Of a stretch of DNA of 64,000 nucleotides, positions 1 through 9,318 are shown piece after piece. The stretch's first letter is position 1; every line of letters starts with the position of its first letter. Made by a program: the position numbers and the translations under genes. Under the pieces are notes generated by a model. That model was not told where the DNA came from. It saw only the letters and a program-made list of their open reading frames with translations, and made no database searches. The DNA is from Aphrocallistes beatrix (lineage: Eukaryota; Porifera; Hexactinellida; Sceptrulophora; Aphrocallistidae): NCBI GenBank assembly GCA_963281255.1, contig OY725493.1:124001-188000 (forward strand), given 5' to 3'.

Positions 1-239
1 GGAATCAAGCTACGATGAAACAGGACTATAGACTAGCACTGTCTATTCTGATTAGCGGAACTAAATTCTAAAATTAGCAACATCGCAATAAGGCAAATTC
101 CTAGATAAATGAGGTATTTCCGATTCTATACAAGATAACGACAAATCCTTGTGTGTACGAGATTTGGACGTAGGGGGGAGCATCCGGAGCTTTTGCCCCA
201 AGTTTGATTCTGCAGCCCCGGATTTCATTCGACCTAAGC

Positions 240-646
240 CAAGGGTGCTCAAACGGTGGCCCGCGGATAATTCGCTTGTTTTCATTATTCATATACAGTC
301 GACTCCGCTTAATAGGGCCACATCGGTCAGAGGACATTTTGTCCCGATTAAGCGGAGGACCCTATTAACCGAAAATATTTTGTATTAGCTTCTATGTGTG
401 AGAGTTATTCCGGTCCTGCCAAAAGTGGCCCGATTAAGCGGCTGACCCGATTAAACAGTGGCCCTATTAAGCGGAGTCGACTGTATATACTGTGGATTCA
501 CATGCTTCAGTCGTCAGATAATAATTGTTTTTTCTAAACACCTTATAGAATTTAACTAAAGCCAGAGGCGATCTATGATTTGTGGCCCGTAAGGCGGGGC
601 CTAATTTTTAAAGTGGCCCGTAGATTTAAAAGTTTGAGCACCCCTG
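240..646. mobile_element. hAT-type MITE with 8-bp target duplication, carrying a nested MITE
   Basis: The ends are CAAGGGTGCTCAAAC and its inverse GTTTGAGCACCCCTG, a hAT-style terminus. Both sides are flanked by the direct repeat ACCTAAGC (232-239 and 647-654), the 8-bp duplication expected of hAT insertion. GGCCCG motifs sit inside both ends. A pogo-like MITE (296-483) lies inside it, so this element is the older insertion. Confidence 0.85.
296..483. mobile_element. pogo/Tigger-like MITE, family CAGTCGACTCCGCTTAAT
   Basis: Perfect 26-bp terminal inverted repeats beginning CAGTCGACTCCGCTTAAT, flanked by TA. The interior is built from repeated CGATTAAGCGG-type units in both orientations, so nearly the whole element folds. 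Relatives: 34767-34937, 57366-57547, a 5'-truncated copy at 34100-34237 and a diverged copy at 21486-21610. No coding capacity. Confidence 0.85.
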
Positions 647-648
647 AC

Positions 649-880
649 CTAAGCCAAAATTATAGGAAGGACCCGGATTTTTCTTTTTCTGGCCCCTCCT
701 CGCCCCGGGTTAGAAAACTCCTGTGTCCCCTGTGAAGACTTCCAAAGGTATGTGCTGGTGTCAACGGAGGAACTTTCTAGAAGCGCGAGACGCTCCTTTA
801 TAGTTTTGCGAGCTTGTCTTTTAGTCCGGTTTAAATCTAGGGAGTAGTCATGGTTTTTAGGTCTAATCATGGTCATTGGT
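649..880. repeat. Fragment sharing the GGAGCGTCTCGCGCTCCT motif
   Basis: This GC-richer block contains, on the minus strand, AAAGGAGCGTCTCGCGCTTCT, which matches the core of the repeats at 8291-8480 and 25363-25556. An open minus-strand frame of 75 codons exists but has no recognisable product. Probably an old repeat fragment. From about 881 to 1430 I see only AT-rich sequence. Confidence 0.4.
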
Positions 881-1430
881 CAATAACATCAAAGCCAACT
901 GTAATGTTATGTCTCTTATACTAGGAGAGCGCTAAAATGATGAACACAAATTTGATGTGGTGGAGATTTCAATCTAAATCTAAGATTATTAAGCTCTAAG
1001 TTTTATCCTGTGGAGACCTGAAGAAAGTTGAAATATTCTATTTTGGTTTAAACTCTCCTTAACTCGTGTCAATACCCTTACTCTGATATCTTCACACAAC
1101 TTTATCCTTTAAAGTTTATAGTTTGACTCCTCCTGCTATGACACAGAACAGAATTTGCTGAAGGAACAAGTTCTGTGTTGAAAGTACAAACCAATGAATT
1201 CAAATGATTGAACCATCTCAATGCTAGATTCCTGTCTCCAGAGCAGTGATAATATAAAAATTTAATTAATTTTCTGATCTTTTAAAAATATCATAGAAAT
1301 AGTTCTTAAAATTTATACAAATCTATTCATGGTAACATTATACTATGCATACAGTAAGACTATATAGACCAATCATTTCCCTTTCTAATCAATCTAGAGT
1401 TTGCTTATCAATCTATTGAATAGTATTAGG

Positions 1431-1449
1431 CATCCTGCACTGATAAATA
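1431..1449 (+). promoter_or_regulatory. Core promoter of NLR gene 1 (TATA-like)
   Basis: The string ATCCTGCACTGATAAATAG occurs here and, nearly unchanged (ATCCTGCACTGATATATAG), at 36626-36644 upstream of NLR gene 2. Both lie just ahead of a similar A/C-rich leader exon ending in CAA|GTGAGT. Conservation in position and sequence between two paralogues 35 kb apart suggests a core promoter with a TATA variant. The exact transcription start is not visible. Confidence 0.5.
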
Positions 1450-1474
1450 GATAGATTCTCTAGCAGTTAGTATA

Positions 1475-1612
1475 CTGAAACACTACACTACTCTATTGAA
1501 ACGATACAACCAATACTGTTCAGAACACACACGAACACAAACAATTCAAACTCTCAAAATTATTCCTCGAAAGAATAATTCGCAGCAATTCACACATTCC
1601 AATCTGAAACAA
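1475..1612 (+). other. Non-coding leader exon 1 of NLR gene 1
   Basis: A/C-rich stretch without a useful ATG reading frame, ending at a good donor (CAA|GTGAGT, GT at 1613). The matching segment of NLR gene 2 ends at 36774 with the same CAA|GTGAGT and shares the text ACAACCAA and CAAACAAGTGAGT-like ends. The 5' boundary is estimated as about 30 bp downstream of the TATA-like box. The following intron carries a hAT MITE (1675-1826) and a tiny pogo-like MITE (1936-1998). Confidence 0.45.
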
Positions 1613-1674
1613 GTGAGTGCATTTGTTCTATTTATAGCAGTCTTATTTTTAGTAATTTCAGGTGCGGCGTGAGC

Positions 1675-1826
1675 TATAGGCGCCGAACCCGGGGGGGGGG
1701 GCGGGGGGGGAGCTCGAGCCCTCCCTGGATTCGAAGATGGCCCATAGACGCAATACTAAATTTAGGGCTGTGCCCCCCCTAGAACCCCGAAATTGTCCTT
1801 AAATTTCGCAAAGTTCGGCGCCCCTG
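1675..1826. mobile_element. hAT MITE, family CAGGGGCGCCGAAC
   Basis: Inverted ends TATAGGCGCCGAAC and GTTCGGCGCCCCTG, flanked by perfect 8-bp duplications GCGTGAGC at 1667-1674 and 1827-1834. It contains a G-run at 1690-1709. Sister copies at 61436-61574 and 59672-59780 share the interior text on tracing the words GCGTCTATGGGCCATC and CGAGCCC. Located in intron 1 of NLR gene 1. Confidence 0.85.
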
Positions 1827-1935
1827 GCGTGAGCAATACCAGACATTTTCCTGGCAAATATTCAAATTCAACCAATCATTTCAATGTTTATCGCGGGAAT
1901 CTGGATTCACAGTGGCTTAAACTTTCTTAGATACA

Positions 1936-1998
1936 CAGTAGAACGTCAGTTATCCGCACACGGTGGGACCACAGAGGTTCTGATAACTGAGGTTCTAC
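1936..1998. mobile_element. Minimal pogo-like MITE (63 bp)
   Basis: CAGTAGAACGTCAGTTATC pairs with GATAACTGAGGTTCTAC at the other end. The form matches Tigger/pogo termini (CAGT-GAACCTC-TTATC). Almost nothing lies between the arms. Confidence 0.55.
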
Positions 1999-2382
1999 AT
2001 GTAAATAGTTTTTCTGTTGTTATTGTGCTTGAATTGTTTGATATTATTCTGAATTTAGATTTATTTGAAATTCCAGTTTATTCACACATTTACACAATTA
2101 AGTGAGTTCCAAAATAGAAAACTGATCTAATAATAGACTTTCCTTGAAGGTGAGGAAGAAGGGAAGGGATGGTTAGTCACTTTTCTGTCACGAATTGATC
2201 TGAATTGAACTTTTAAGCTAGGACATATTAGTGACATGCATGCCATCAAAAAGTGTCCTCGTAATGTCACATTACCAACGATGTTAAAACAATCAAAGTT
2301 AGAATATCTCTTTTCAATTTTTTTAATTAAAATACGAATATCTCAAGTACCTTAGAAAGTAATTATCTTGTTCTAATTTTAG

Positions 2383-2445
2383 ACACAACTTATCATTGAG
2401 CTTTCGGCACATTCGAGCTTAATCACACATTCACTCTCATTTCAA
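2383..2445 (+). other. Non-coding leader exon 2 of NLR gene 1
   Basis: Bounded by the acceptor TTCTAATTTTAG (AG at 2381-2382) and the strong donor CAA|GTAAGT (GT at 2446). The second NLR gene has an equivalent small exon at 36843-36889 with the same donor and with shared ACACA-rich content. It has no coding role in frame with the NLR ORF. Splicing to the acceptor TTATTCTAG at 3161-3163 would place the coding ATG five bases into exon 3. Confidence 0.5.
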
Positions 2446-3168
2446 GTAAGTTGAAATACAAATAACTACAGTGGATACACACTACTACATTCCAGCACCA
2501 AATCCATTGTCTATTTCTAATTTTAGTCTATACCATATCTCCACTGTTCTTCTATAGTGTATTCTTGTATAGTGTGTGACAGTGTACTAAGTAGACACAA
2601 CAAATAATACTCCACACAATCCATACGGTTGAGACCTTGCTGTAACTCACCATATTATTATTATGTAATTCTCCCTCGCAATGATTCATATTTTATGAAA
2701 ATGTGTCGATATTTTAGACTTAGAGAGTGAAATGCAAATTGTATCATTGATTGCATAATTTCCCAGGATTGATCCGAAATTACTTTACCCAAATTGTGGT
2801 GGAACTTCTAAAATCGTGTGTAATTTTTACACAAAAACCTGGCCTATAGGATATCTCAACTTTCCCGAGGAACTTTGAATCCTGCATCCAGCATACTGAG
2901 TAGATACAACCAAATAATAGAGCACAAAGTCCATTCTATAGTTAGTGTATAAAGTACACGAGAGGGGATATAAGATGCAGAGGGATGGCTATTCGAAAGC
3001 TGTTTAGTTAGAAATGTTTTAACTTACGACCGTGGAATTACATGACATTGATCCGTTTTCTTAATGTTGTTTATAAGTAATGCGTTAGTAGACCTACATG
3101 TTAAATCCTGAATCTTCAACTAATACGAGTAGATGATTAGATAATTCGGTTTCCTTATTCTAGATAAA

Positions 3169-6100
3169 ATGTCTACAAGTCATATGCACGAAATGAAAGT
3201 GTTTGTGGAACTCGGCAAATTACTGACACCGCCAATTTTGCGCAAACTAGAAAACGCCCTGAATATTCCGAGTCGAATCGTTGAAGAATCAAGAAACGAA
3301 CCCATTCGATTTCTGTACGCGTTGAAACAGTATGAGCATTTCAATCCGGCACTTTTCGACTGCGCAATGCATGAGATTAACCCGAGCATTCAGCATGTCG
3401 CTAGGAAACTGGAATGGCTAAGCAATCCTCAGTACACACAGCCCACGAGTGGCAGACAGACGCGCTCCATGAAGTCATTCGTCAATTTGTTCGCAAACGA
3501 GTTGAGTTCAGAAGACTGGATGATACTAGCTGGTACTTCAGCCAAGGGGAATGTAGATCCGAAGGAGATGATGGAGAAATGCATCAATGAGAACATAATC
3601 ACCAGGGATATGTCAAAGCTATGCGAGTCACTAGAAATACTTGAACGGAATGATTTAGCTTTAGAAGCACAGCGATATGTGAATGTTTTCCAAGACATCA
3701 CCACATCCCAGTTTCGTGAACAAATGAAAACTATCCTAGAAGAAGATTTAGAGGAGAATCAGAGAGAATGGCAAACACGTTTGAGAAAGTTCCTCAAAAC
3801 TCAAAACAAGGACGTTAGCGTTGTGTTAGATGATGCAACCGTCCCGATTGAATCGGTTTATACACCGCTTACCGTGATTCAAATTAAACCGGCAAAGGAG
3901 GCAGCGTTTGAGGAGAGTGGCCTCAACGAGATAGAATTCCTCCGCAATATCCACCAACAAGTCGAACTGGAAACCGTAGAGGTCGTAGACTTTGAAAATA
4001 TTGTCATTAAGTGCGATTTAAATGATAATAAACTGTGGTGTTTGATTGGTCACCCCGGCAGTGGGAAAACTTTCTTATGTAAGCACTTCGGCTACATGTA
4101 CGGTACCCACACTCTGAATAACTTTAAATACACTGTTTCAATTCCGTGCAGGAGTAAGGAGTGGCATCTGTTAGAGGAGGAGAGACACGAAAAGAAGCAG
4201 GTCGTGAACTCGCCATTCATTGTTAGCTGGCTCCAACTCAGCATGTCGACTGGCGCCAAATGGAGCAAAGAACTCTCCGAGCATTTGGTCAGATCGGACG
4301 GAGAGGGACTCTTCATCATAATGGACGGGGCTGATGAGTTCACCCGGAGTGTCCCATTCGAAACCGCTTTACTCTGCAAATTGCTAGAGCGACAGTTTCT
4401 AACACGTAGCACCATCCTGTTAACGAGTAGACCTAGCGCGTGGTACGATTTCAAATACACGTACGGCGCCCAATTCCATATCGATTCAAACTTCCAAGTG
4501 TTAGGCTTTTCCCCCGCCAACCGAGACTTGTACTTCGAAAAGCGCATCGAGACCATTTCCAAACTAAATGATGTTCACGAAATGTTCCACCGTCACGATG
4601 AAATCAAACAACTGTCCCTGGTGCCCGTGAACGCCAGTTTATTCAGCGCTCTCTTCAACGCGACTGAATCCATCCTCACTCAGACACTGTCACACCTCTA
4701 CACACAATTGATAGTTTATATCGTCAGACGGCAGTTATCACGAATGGAACTGAAGGAACAGAGCAAAATCGTAGAAATGTCCAACTTCCACCCGGCCATT
4801 CGAGACTGCATTAATACCATTGGACTCGAGGCGAATCAGGGAATATTCGAACGAGAACTCACCTCAGAAAAGAACATCTCCCTCACGATTGACGATAAAG
4901 TGTATGACAGTGAACGTCTCGGTTTAATGCAAGTCCACATGAAAGTAGTGAGGTTTGGCGTGCGTGTCAAGGTGTGGACCTTCCAACACCTGACCATTCA
5001 AGAGTACATGGCGGCACTTTCCATTTGTAACAATTCATGGACAAATCAATGTTTTATACTCCGTTACCTGACTTCCTCTGCTCAGTACTTGTCCATGTAT
5101 AAAATGGTAATTCGCTTCATGGGTGGGATCTTAAGACAGGACGCAGGACGCATGACTCCCATTCTCTGTCGCCATACTCTCCCGAAACCCCTGTCACTCC
5201 GTGATGCATCTATGCATTCTCAGCTGTGTTACGACGCAGCTCTTGTTGATATGTCCGATTGGAAGGAATTTACTCAATCCTACCTTCTTCTCACCACAGT
5301 GATAAGTGAAATGAACTCATATTGCATTTCTGAGCACTTTGCATATTTCAAAAGAGAGATTTCCTATCCTCTATATTTATATTTCCTTTCTACAATATCT
5401 CCGAATGAGTGGCATTGTTTTCTTCAGTCATTGTGTCATATTCGTGAGTATCAAATCATTCATATCATATCTGACTATGTTACCTCAGCGCAGTTCCAAT
5501 CTTTCTTAAATCAGATCCACTCCTGTTCTATCCATTACTTAGCGCTGTTGTTTGTTGAGAAATATTTCGATTCCATATATCCCTACACTAGCATTCTCTC
5601 CTCTGCCACTCTGCCACCTAACACTAGGATTAGTATCAATTTTGCATTTTGTGACGTAACAACTTCCATTCCTTCACTGCAACTGTTCACATCAACCAAT
5701 CAATTCATGGGTAGTTTGAAAATACATAATTCTGTCATTCATTACCAAACACTGAACTTCCTCACCAATCAATTCTCTTTGTTGGAAAATTTGTCTTATA
5801 TGCCCGAATCGAATGAATTTGATTGGATGAACCAGATTATGAGCATCCAGTACCTAGTAGCATCTCATCCACTCAATGGAATATTCATTTATGACCCCAA
5901 TGGTTACCTCCCAGTGTCCCCTGAAATCTTATCTACTGTCTCCTCGTTACAAGAGTTACAATGGGCAACAAAAGAAGATGCATACGAAGTCCTTCCCTGT
6001 GTACAACATCTCAGCTCTCTCAGATACCTGACACTAGCATCTGCTAGATCATATTCAGACTATTCCCGCAGGAACTCAATAACTGAACTAATTGCAACAA

Positions 6101-6564
6101 ATTCCAATTCATTAAAAGAAATCAATTTCAATCTTTTGCACACTGTAGGGTTTCATGGCTGGAGTGTTTTCCTAAAATCCATTGCATTATGTTCTAATCT
6201 TATGACGTTAAAGATAACGAGTTGTAATTTCACTTCGTTTGACGTCCGTTGCTGGTACAGCACTATCTCAGCTCTTAAGTCACTCGTTTACTTGGCAGTT
6301 CAGGATATCCCTCTACAAGACTCAGGCATGATGGTGCTATGTGGTAGTCTAGTTCATCACTCTGCTATAAGGGTGTTATGGATACGAAAGTGCGAACTCA
6401 ATTCTGCCTCGTGTCACACTCTCAGCTGTCTTATACCGACACTTCCGAGAATAAGAATGATTGAACTCTCCCAATCTGAACTCTCCGTTCCAGACTTCGA
6501 ACCACTACAACGCCTCATACAGACGACAGAGAAATATTCTGTCGAGATTCAATTTGAAGATTAA
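3169..6564 (+). CDS. NLR-type receptor: DEATH-DED-NACHT-LRR (NLR gene 1)
   Basis: Single coding exon, 1131 residues. Residues about 12-85 look like a death domain (RKLENALNIPSRI, then FLYALKQYEHF, the usual tryptophan helix being Tyr/Phe-rich here). Residues about 100-175 look like a death effector domain ending in ERNDLA (RxDL-like). The NACHT NTPase follows: Walker A GHPGSGKT at 294-301, Walker B GLFIIMDGADEF at about 380-391, sensor TSRP at about 419, and the C-terminal signature FQHLTIQEYMAAL at 605. Residues 700-1131 are degenerate leucine-rich repeats (for example LMTLKITSCNF). NLR proteins are cytosolic sensors whose NACHT oligomerises and recruits death-fold adaptors; that role is inferred by family. 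The start follows acceptor TTATTCTAG and the ATG is the first in the exon. Paralogue of 38768-42166, with NACHT much more alike than the LRR. Not a plant-type NB-ARC. Confidence 0.93.
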   Translation: MSTSHMHEMKVFVELGKLLTPPILRKLENALNIPSRIVEESRNEPIRFLYALKQYEHFNPALFDCAMHEINPSIQHVARKLEWLSNPQYTQPTSGRQTRSMKSFVNLFANELSSEDWMILAGTSAKGNVDPKEMMEKCINENIITRDMSKLCESLEILERNDLALEAQRYVNVFQDITTSQFREQMKTILEEDLEENQREWQTRLRKFLKTQNKDVSVVLDDATVPIESVYTPLTVIQIKPAKEAAFEESGLNEIEFLRNIHQQVELETVEVVDFENIVIKCDLNDNKLWCLIGHPGSGKTFLCKHFGYMYGTHTLNNFKYTVSIPCRSKEWHLLEEERHEKKQVVNSPFIVSWLQLSMSTGAKWSKELSEHLVRSDGEGLFIIMDGADEFTRSVPFETALLCKLLERQFLTRSTILLTSRPSAWYDFKYTYGAQFHIDSNFQVLGFSPANRDLYFEKRIETISKLNDVHEMFHRHDEIKQLSLVPVNASLFSALFNATESILTQTLSHLYTQLIVYIVRRQLSRMELKEQSKIVEMSNFHPAIRDCINTIGLEANQGIFERELTSEKNISLTIDDKVYDSERLGLMQVHMKVVRFGVRVKVWTFQHLTIQEYMAALSICNNSWTNQCFILRYLTSSAQYLSMYKMVIRFMGGILRQDAGRMTPILCRHTLPKPLSLRDASMHSQLCYDAALVDMSDWKEFTQSYLLLTTVISEMNSYCISEHFAYFKREISYPLYLYFLSTISPNEWHCFLQSLCHIREYQIIHIISDYVTSAQFQSFLNQIHSCSIHYLALLFVEKYFDSIYPYTSILSSATLPPNTRISINFAFCDVTTSIPSLQLFTSTNQFMGSLKIHNSVIHYQTLNFLTNQFSLLENLSYMPESNEFDWMNQIMSIQYLVASHPLNGIFIYDPNGYLPVSPEILSTVSSLQELQWATKEDAYEVLPCVQHLSSLRYLTLASARSYSDYSRRNSITELIATNSNSLKEINFNLLHTVGFHGWSVFLKSIALCSNLMTLKITSCNFTSFDVRCWYSTISALKSLVYLAVQDIPLQDSGMMVLCGSLVHHSAIRVLWIRKCELNSASCHTLSCLIPTLPRIRMIELSQSELSVPDFEPLQRLIQTTEKYSVEIQFED

Positions 6565-7361
6565 ACTCAGAAAGGTTAGTTTACGTTTATTATTTATTTT
6601 ATCATCAATTTGATTTCAAAAATATTAATTCATTCCTTTTTAAGTAATTCGACATTTTATCCTTATTAGTACAGCTCTTAATTATTCTCGGAATGTGATT
6701 TGTTGTTCATTTATCGGTTATAAATATGACATTATTCTATTTTTAGAGTTCTCGAATATCATATTTTACATTTCTACCCTCAAAATCCAATCCTACCACT
6801 CTACAAGTACAACGACACAACATTCCTACTTCACACCTCTCTTCTATACTTTAATAGAGTACTTGACTATATTCGTTTATTGAACTTTTGTGTTTATTTC
6901 TTGAGATATTAATAGATTCTCTAACTCAGCTAATTCACTATTGCTTGGGTGTAGGTAGAAGGAAACCAGGGATTAGGTCTATCAAATGCAGCATTTCAGA
7001 ATGTCCATAAAAGGCTAGTATCTGACCTTATTGATTAAAAGAAGCCTTTATTTATTAAATTTGAACAAGGAGAGATTTACCTTCTTTGCCTATAATAGCT
7101 AGATGTTCAGATTGTATTTCATTTCATAAGTAACTTTCTATTAGTTCATAATTGTTTTGCATTCTAAAGGAAAATATGTCGAGATATAGGGCGATAAGTC
7201 TATTGGCCCTTTTTGACAAATTGTCCTTTAACTGTTGCCCCTGGAATGCTTTGCGCCATTTCTGCTTTATCCATTTTGGGCGGGGAACCCATACAAGTGT
7301 GCAAATCTCCCTTACGCTCCTCCTTGGATTTCACCATATTACATCCTTGTACAATCTGACT
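6565..7361. other. NLR1 downstream spacer
   Basis: AT-rich sequence after the NLR1 stop. No clean AATAAA is seen on the plus strand in the first 100 bases. At 7240-7290 there is a block (CCATTTTGGGCGGGGAA) that recurs at 53380-53432 and partly at 38180-38213, an unclassified dispersed repeat. No gene seen. Confidence 0.6.
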
Positions 7362-7475
7362 TTATATGCCAAATTGAGCCATGATAAAGCGGGAAGCGGC
7401 GTTGAATTTCGTGGGACATAGCGGGACGCAATAGAAAGTGTTATACTTTGGACCATAAAAACGGGACACTCGAGA
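7362..7475. repeat. Dispersed repeat of the GCGGGACA family
   Basis: The segment reads TTGAATTTCGTGGGACATAG and carries several GGGAC words. It aligns with 24064-24175 (TTGAATTTCGCGGGACATGG) and in motif content with the flanks of the 20-bp satellite at 52484-53092. Probably a hAT- or MULE-like MITE; no clear target duplication was found here. Confidence 0.5.
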
Positions 7476-7539
7476 AAATTAGCTCAATAGAAGACTAAAA
7501 AGCATCAAGGTAATATTATACAAGGGATACGGACAGTAC

Positions 7540-7720
7540 GGTACGTGGACAATTCGGTACGGGACAAATCGGTACGTGGACATTTCGGTACGGGACAAAT
7601 CGGTACGTAGACAAATCGGTACGGGACAAATCGGTACGTGGACATTTCGGTACGTGGACAAATCGGTACGTGGACATTTCGGTACGGGACAAATCGGTTC
7701 GTGTGTACTCAGTATATGGA
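7540..7720. repeat. Tandem repeat of CGGTACGTGGACAAATCGGTACGGGACAAAT type
   Basis: About eleven degenerate 16-17 bp units alternating CGGTACGTGGACATTT and CGGTACGGGACAAAT, adjacent to the left TIR of the MULE and sharing its GGTACGTG word. Amplification of subterminal repeats is common in MULE-type elements. The units keep minus-strand frames open, which explains spurious ORFs here. Confidence 0.8.
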
Positions 7721-7866
7721 CGATTCGGTAACAAATAAGTTGAATTGCAAAAGAATCACCACAAATTAACATCTAAAACCATTCAGGAATGACGCAATGC
7801 AATTGCATGATTTCTTTTTTCACACATGGCTTCTTTTAAACGCCCTACTCATATAATGACAAATAA

Positions 7867-8124
7867 CAACATCAAACTAACGCAGTTGAAGCTTGGCATC
7901 GCTCATACAATGCTACCATCGGATGTTACCGCCCCAACATTTGGCGTTTCATCAATGCATTGAAGCGAGAGCAAGGACTTGTCGAAGTAAAACAGGCTAA
8001 ATTTATTGCTGGAGAAAAGCCTGCAAAACGACAAAAAGATAAAGCTAATGAGGAAGGCCTTAAGAATCTGATCTCCGGATACTTTCACAGATACCATGGA
8101 ATATATACGTGGAGTGGCACATAG
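7867..8124 (+). pseudogene. MULE transposase C-terminal remnant
   Basis: From 7879 the frame reads NAVEAWHRSYNATIGCYRPN, followed by IWRFINALKREQ, and closes at TAG 8122-8124. The N-x-VE-x-WHR motif followed by P-x-IW-x-F--ALK-EQ is characteristic of the C-terminal region of MULE-domain transposases. The frame is blocked upstream by TAA at 7864-7866, so the catalytic DDE part is missing. It is a dead fragment carried within a non-autonomous element. Confidence 0.8.
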
Positions 8125-8290
8125 AATTGGCCTTAACGAGACATAGTGCTCACCGTCACCATTATTTACCATTTTTGTTTCAGTATTTCTCAATAAATCA
8201 TTAAATTATTAATCTAGCAGTAACAGTTATTTACGAGTTTCTACTGTACATCTAAATAACGTAGTGCACGTACCGTACTGTCCGTATCCC

Positions 8291-8480
8291 ATTATACAGC
8301 CCTCAGAGATACCCTCCTAATCTCAAACCTCTAAATCTTCATACGTCTAAGTCGATAATCAACATTATAATAAAGGGAAAATTGGGTATTATTCTGGATT
8401 TTCACGCTTATAAACACTTTCGGGCTTAAAACCGTGCGCCTAATGGAGCGTCTCGCGCTCCTATACAATCCCTTGCTAGG
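8291..8480. repeat. Dispersed repeat, copy 1 (ATTATACAGCC...GGAGCGTCTCGCGCTCCT)
   Basis: About 190 bp that align end to end with 25363-25556: both start ATTATACAGCC, contain TATTCTGGATTTTCACGCT in the middle and end with GGAGCGTCTCG followed by CTCCTA. The minus strand of 780-815 holds a third fragment. No transposase or clean TIR is seen. The MULE element interrupts its left boundary. Confidence 0.7.
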
Positions 8481-8741
8481 CAGCCTGGCACTGTACTATG
8501 GCCCTACCTCTATAACGGACATTTTGGACCAGTCCTTGGTTCTCTTTATCTTCACACTTGATTGGTCCATGGTGACACTCTTAACACAATGGAATGCCAC
8601 TGCATTGTTCGAATTCTGTGATTATACAACTCGCTAGCTTTAAGATGTCACTGAACATTCAAGCTTTCCTTGATTTGAGCAGAAAATCCTAGATTCTAAC
8701 CATTCTACAATTTAGGAGTTAACAATATCTGAATTCTGATA

Positions 8742-9057
8742 CAGTACACCCTCGCTAATCCGAACAGCTCTGTTCCAATGTTCGAAAAAATCGTTCGGAT
8801 TAGTGAATTTGTTCCGATTAGTGAAATAACACTAATTCAATAGGGCATTAAATATAATAAATTTGTACTTTTAGAATATTAAGGCTATTATTTCGCTATG
8901 AATGCTTATTTAATGAGGTTTCTCAATCTTATTGATAAATTTAAGTTTATAAACGTTTATTCAAATCATAGAGGCGAATAAAATTATATTTTGGGTGTTC
9001 GGATTTTAAGAATGAAGTGTTCGGATTGGCGAGGTTCGGACTAGCGAGGGTGTACTG
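8742..9057. mobile_element. pogo/Tigger-like MITE, family CAGTACACCCTCGCTA, copy 1
   Basis: TIRs CAGTACACCCTCGCTAATCC and the inverse ending GCGAGGGTGTACTG, flanked by TA. The words GTTCGGATTAGTGAA/TTCGGATTGGCGAGG recur inside. A second copy in the opposite orientation is at 35445-35744. It ends about 260 bp upstream of the ARHGAP-like coding exon. Confidence 0.85.
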
Positions 9058-9318
9058 TATGTTCATAAGCATATTATCCATATTCCATCTTTATTGCCCG
9101 TAAGCGATTGGTAGAGAATCTCAGAATATACCTGTTACATCTGAGTTCGTATTTCTAAATTTAGAATCTCAATTTATTATATTTTCAGGGTAGATTTCTT
9201 AGAATTTGATTGGTTAATAATTAATTGTCATTCCTTATTATTTTCTTATCTACATCATCTCTTATATATGCATAAACTGTGCATAGCTTTAACCAACCAT
9301 TTTCCTGAATTTAGAAGT

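Larger units (their letters stand above)
7523..8290 (+). mobile_element. Mutator-like (MULE) element, internally deleted
   Basis: Terminal inverted repeats of about 24 bp: GGGATACGGACAGTACGGTA at the left and the inverse ending TACTGTCCGTATCCC at the right. Flanked by 8-bp direct repeats ATTATACA (7515-7522 and 8291-8298). It carries a tandem array of TACGG-centred units (7540-7720) and the C-terminal end of a MULE transposase (7867-8124). It was inserted at the left edge of the older repeat 8291-8480. TIRs, 8-9 bp duplication and transposase type agree. Confidence 0.85.

Noticed and set aside
7479..7772. Overlapping minus-strand ORFs with repeated RTDLS and STYRF words
   Set aside because: They are translations of the TACGG tandem repeat within the MULE element, open in two frames at once.
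9268..9318. Upstream ATG as start of the RhoGAP gene
   Set aside because: Poor Kozak context and AT-rich codons; an acceptor-like GAATTTAG lies between it and the ATG at 9319. Kept as an alternative only.
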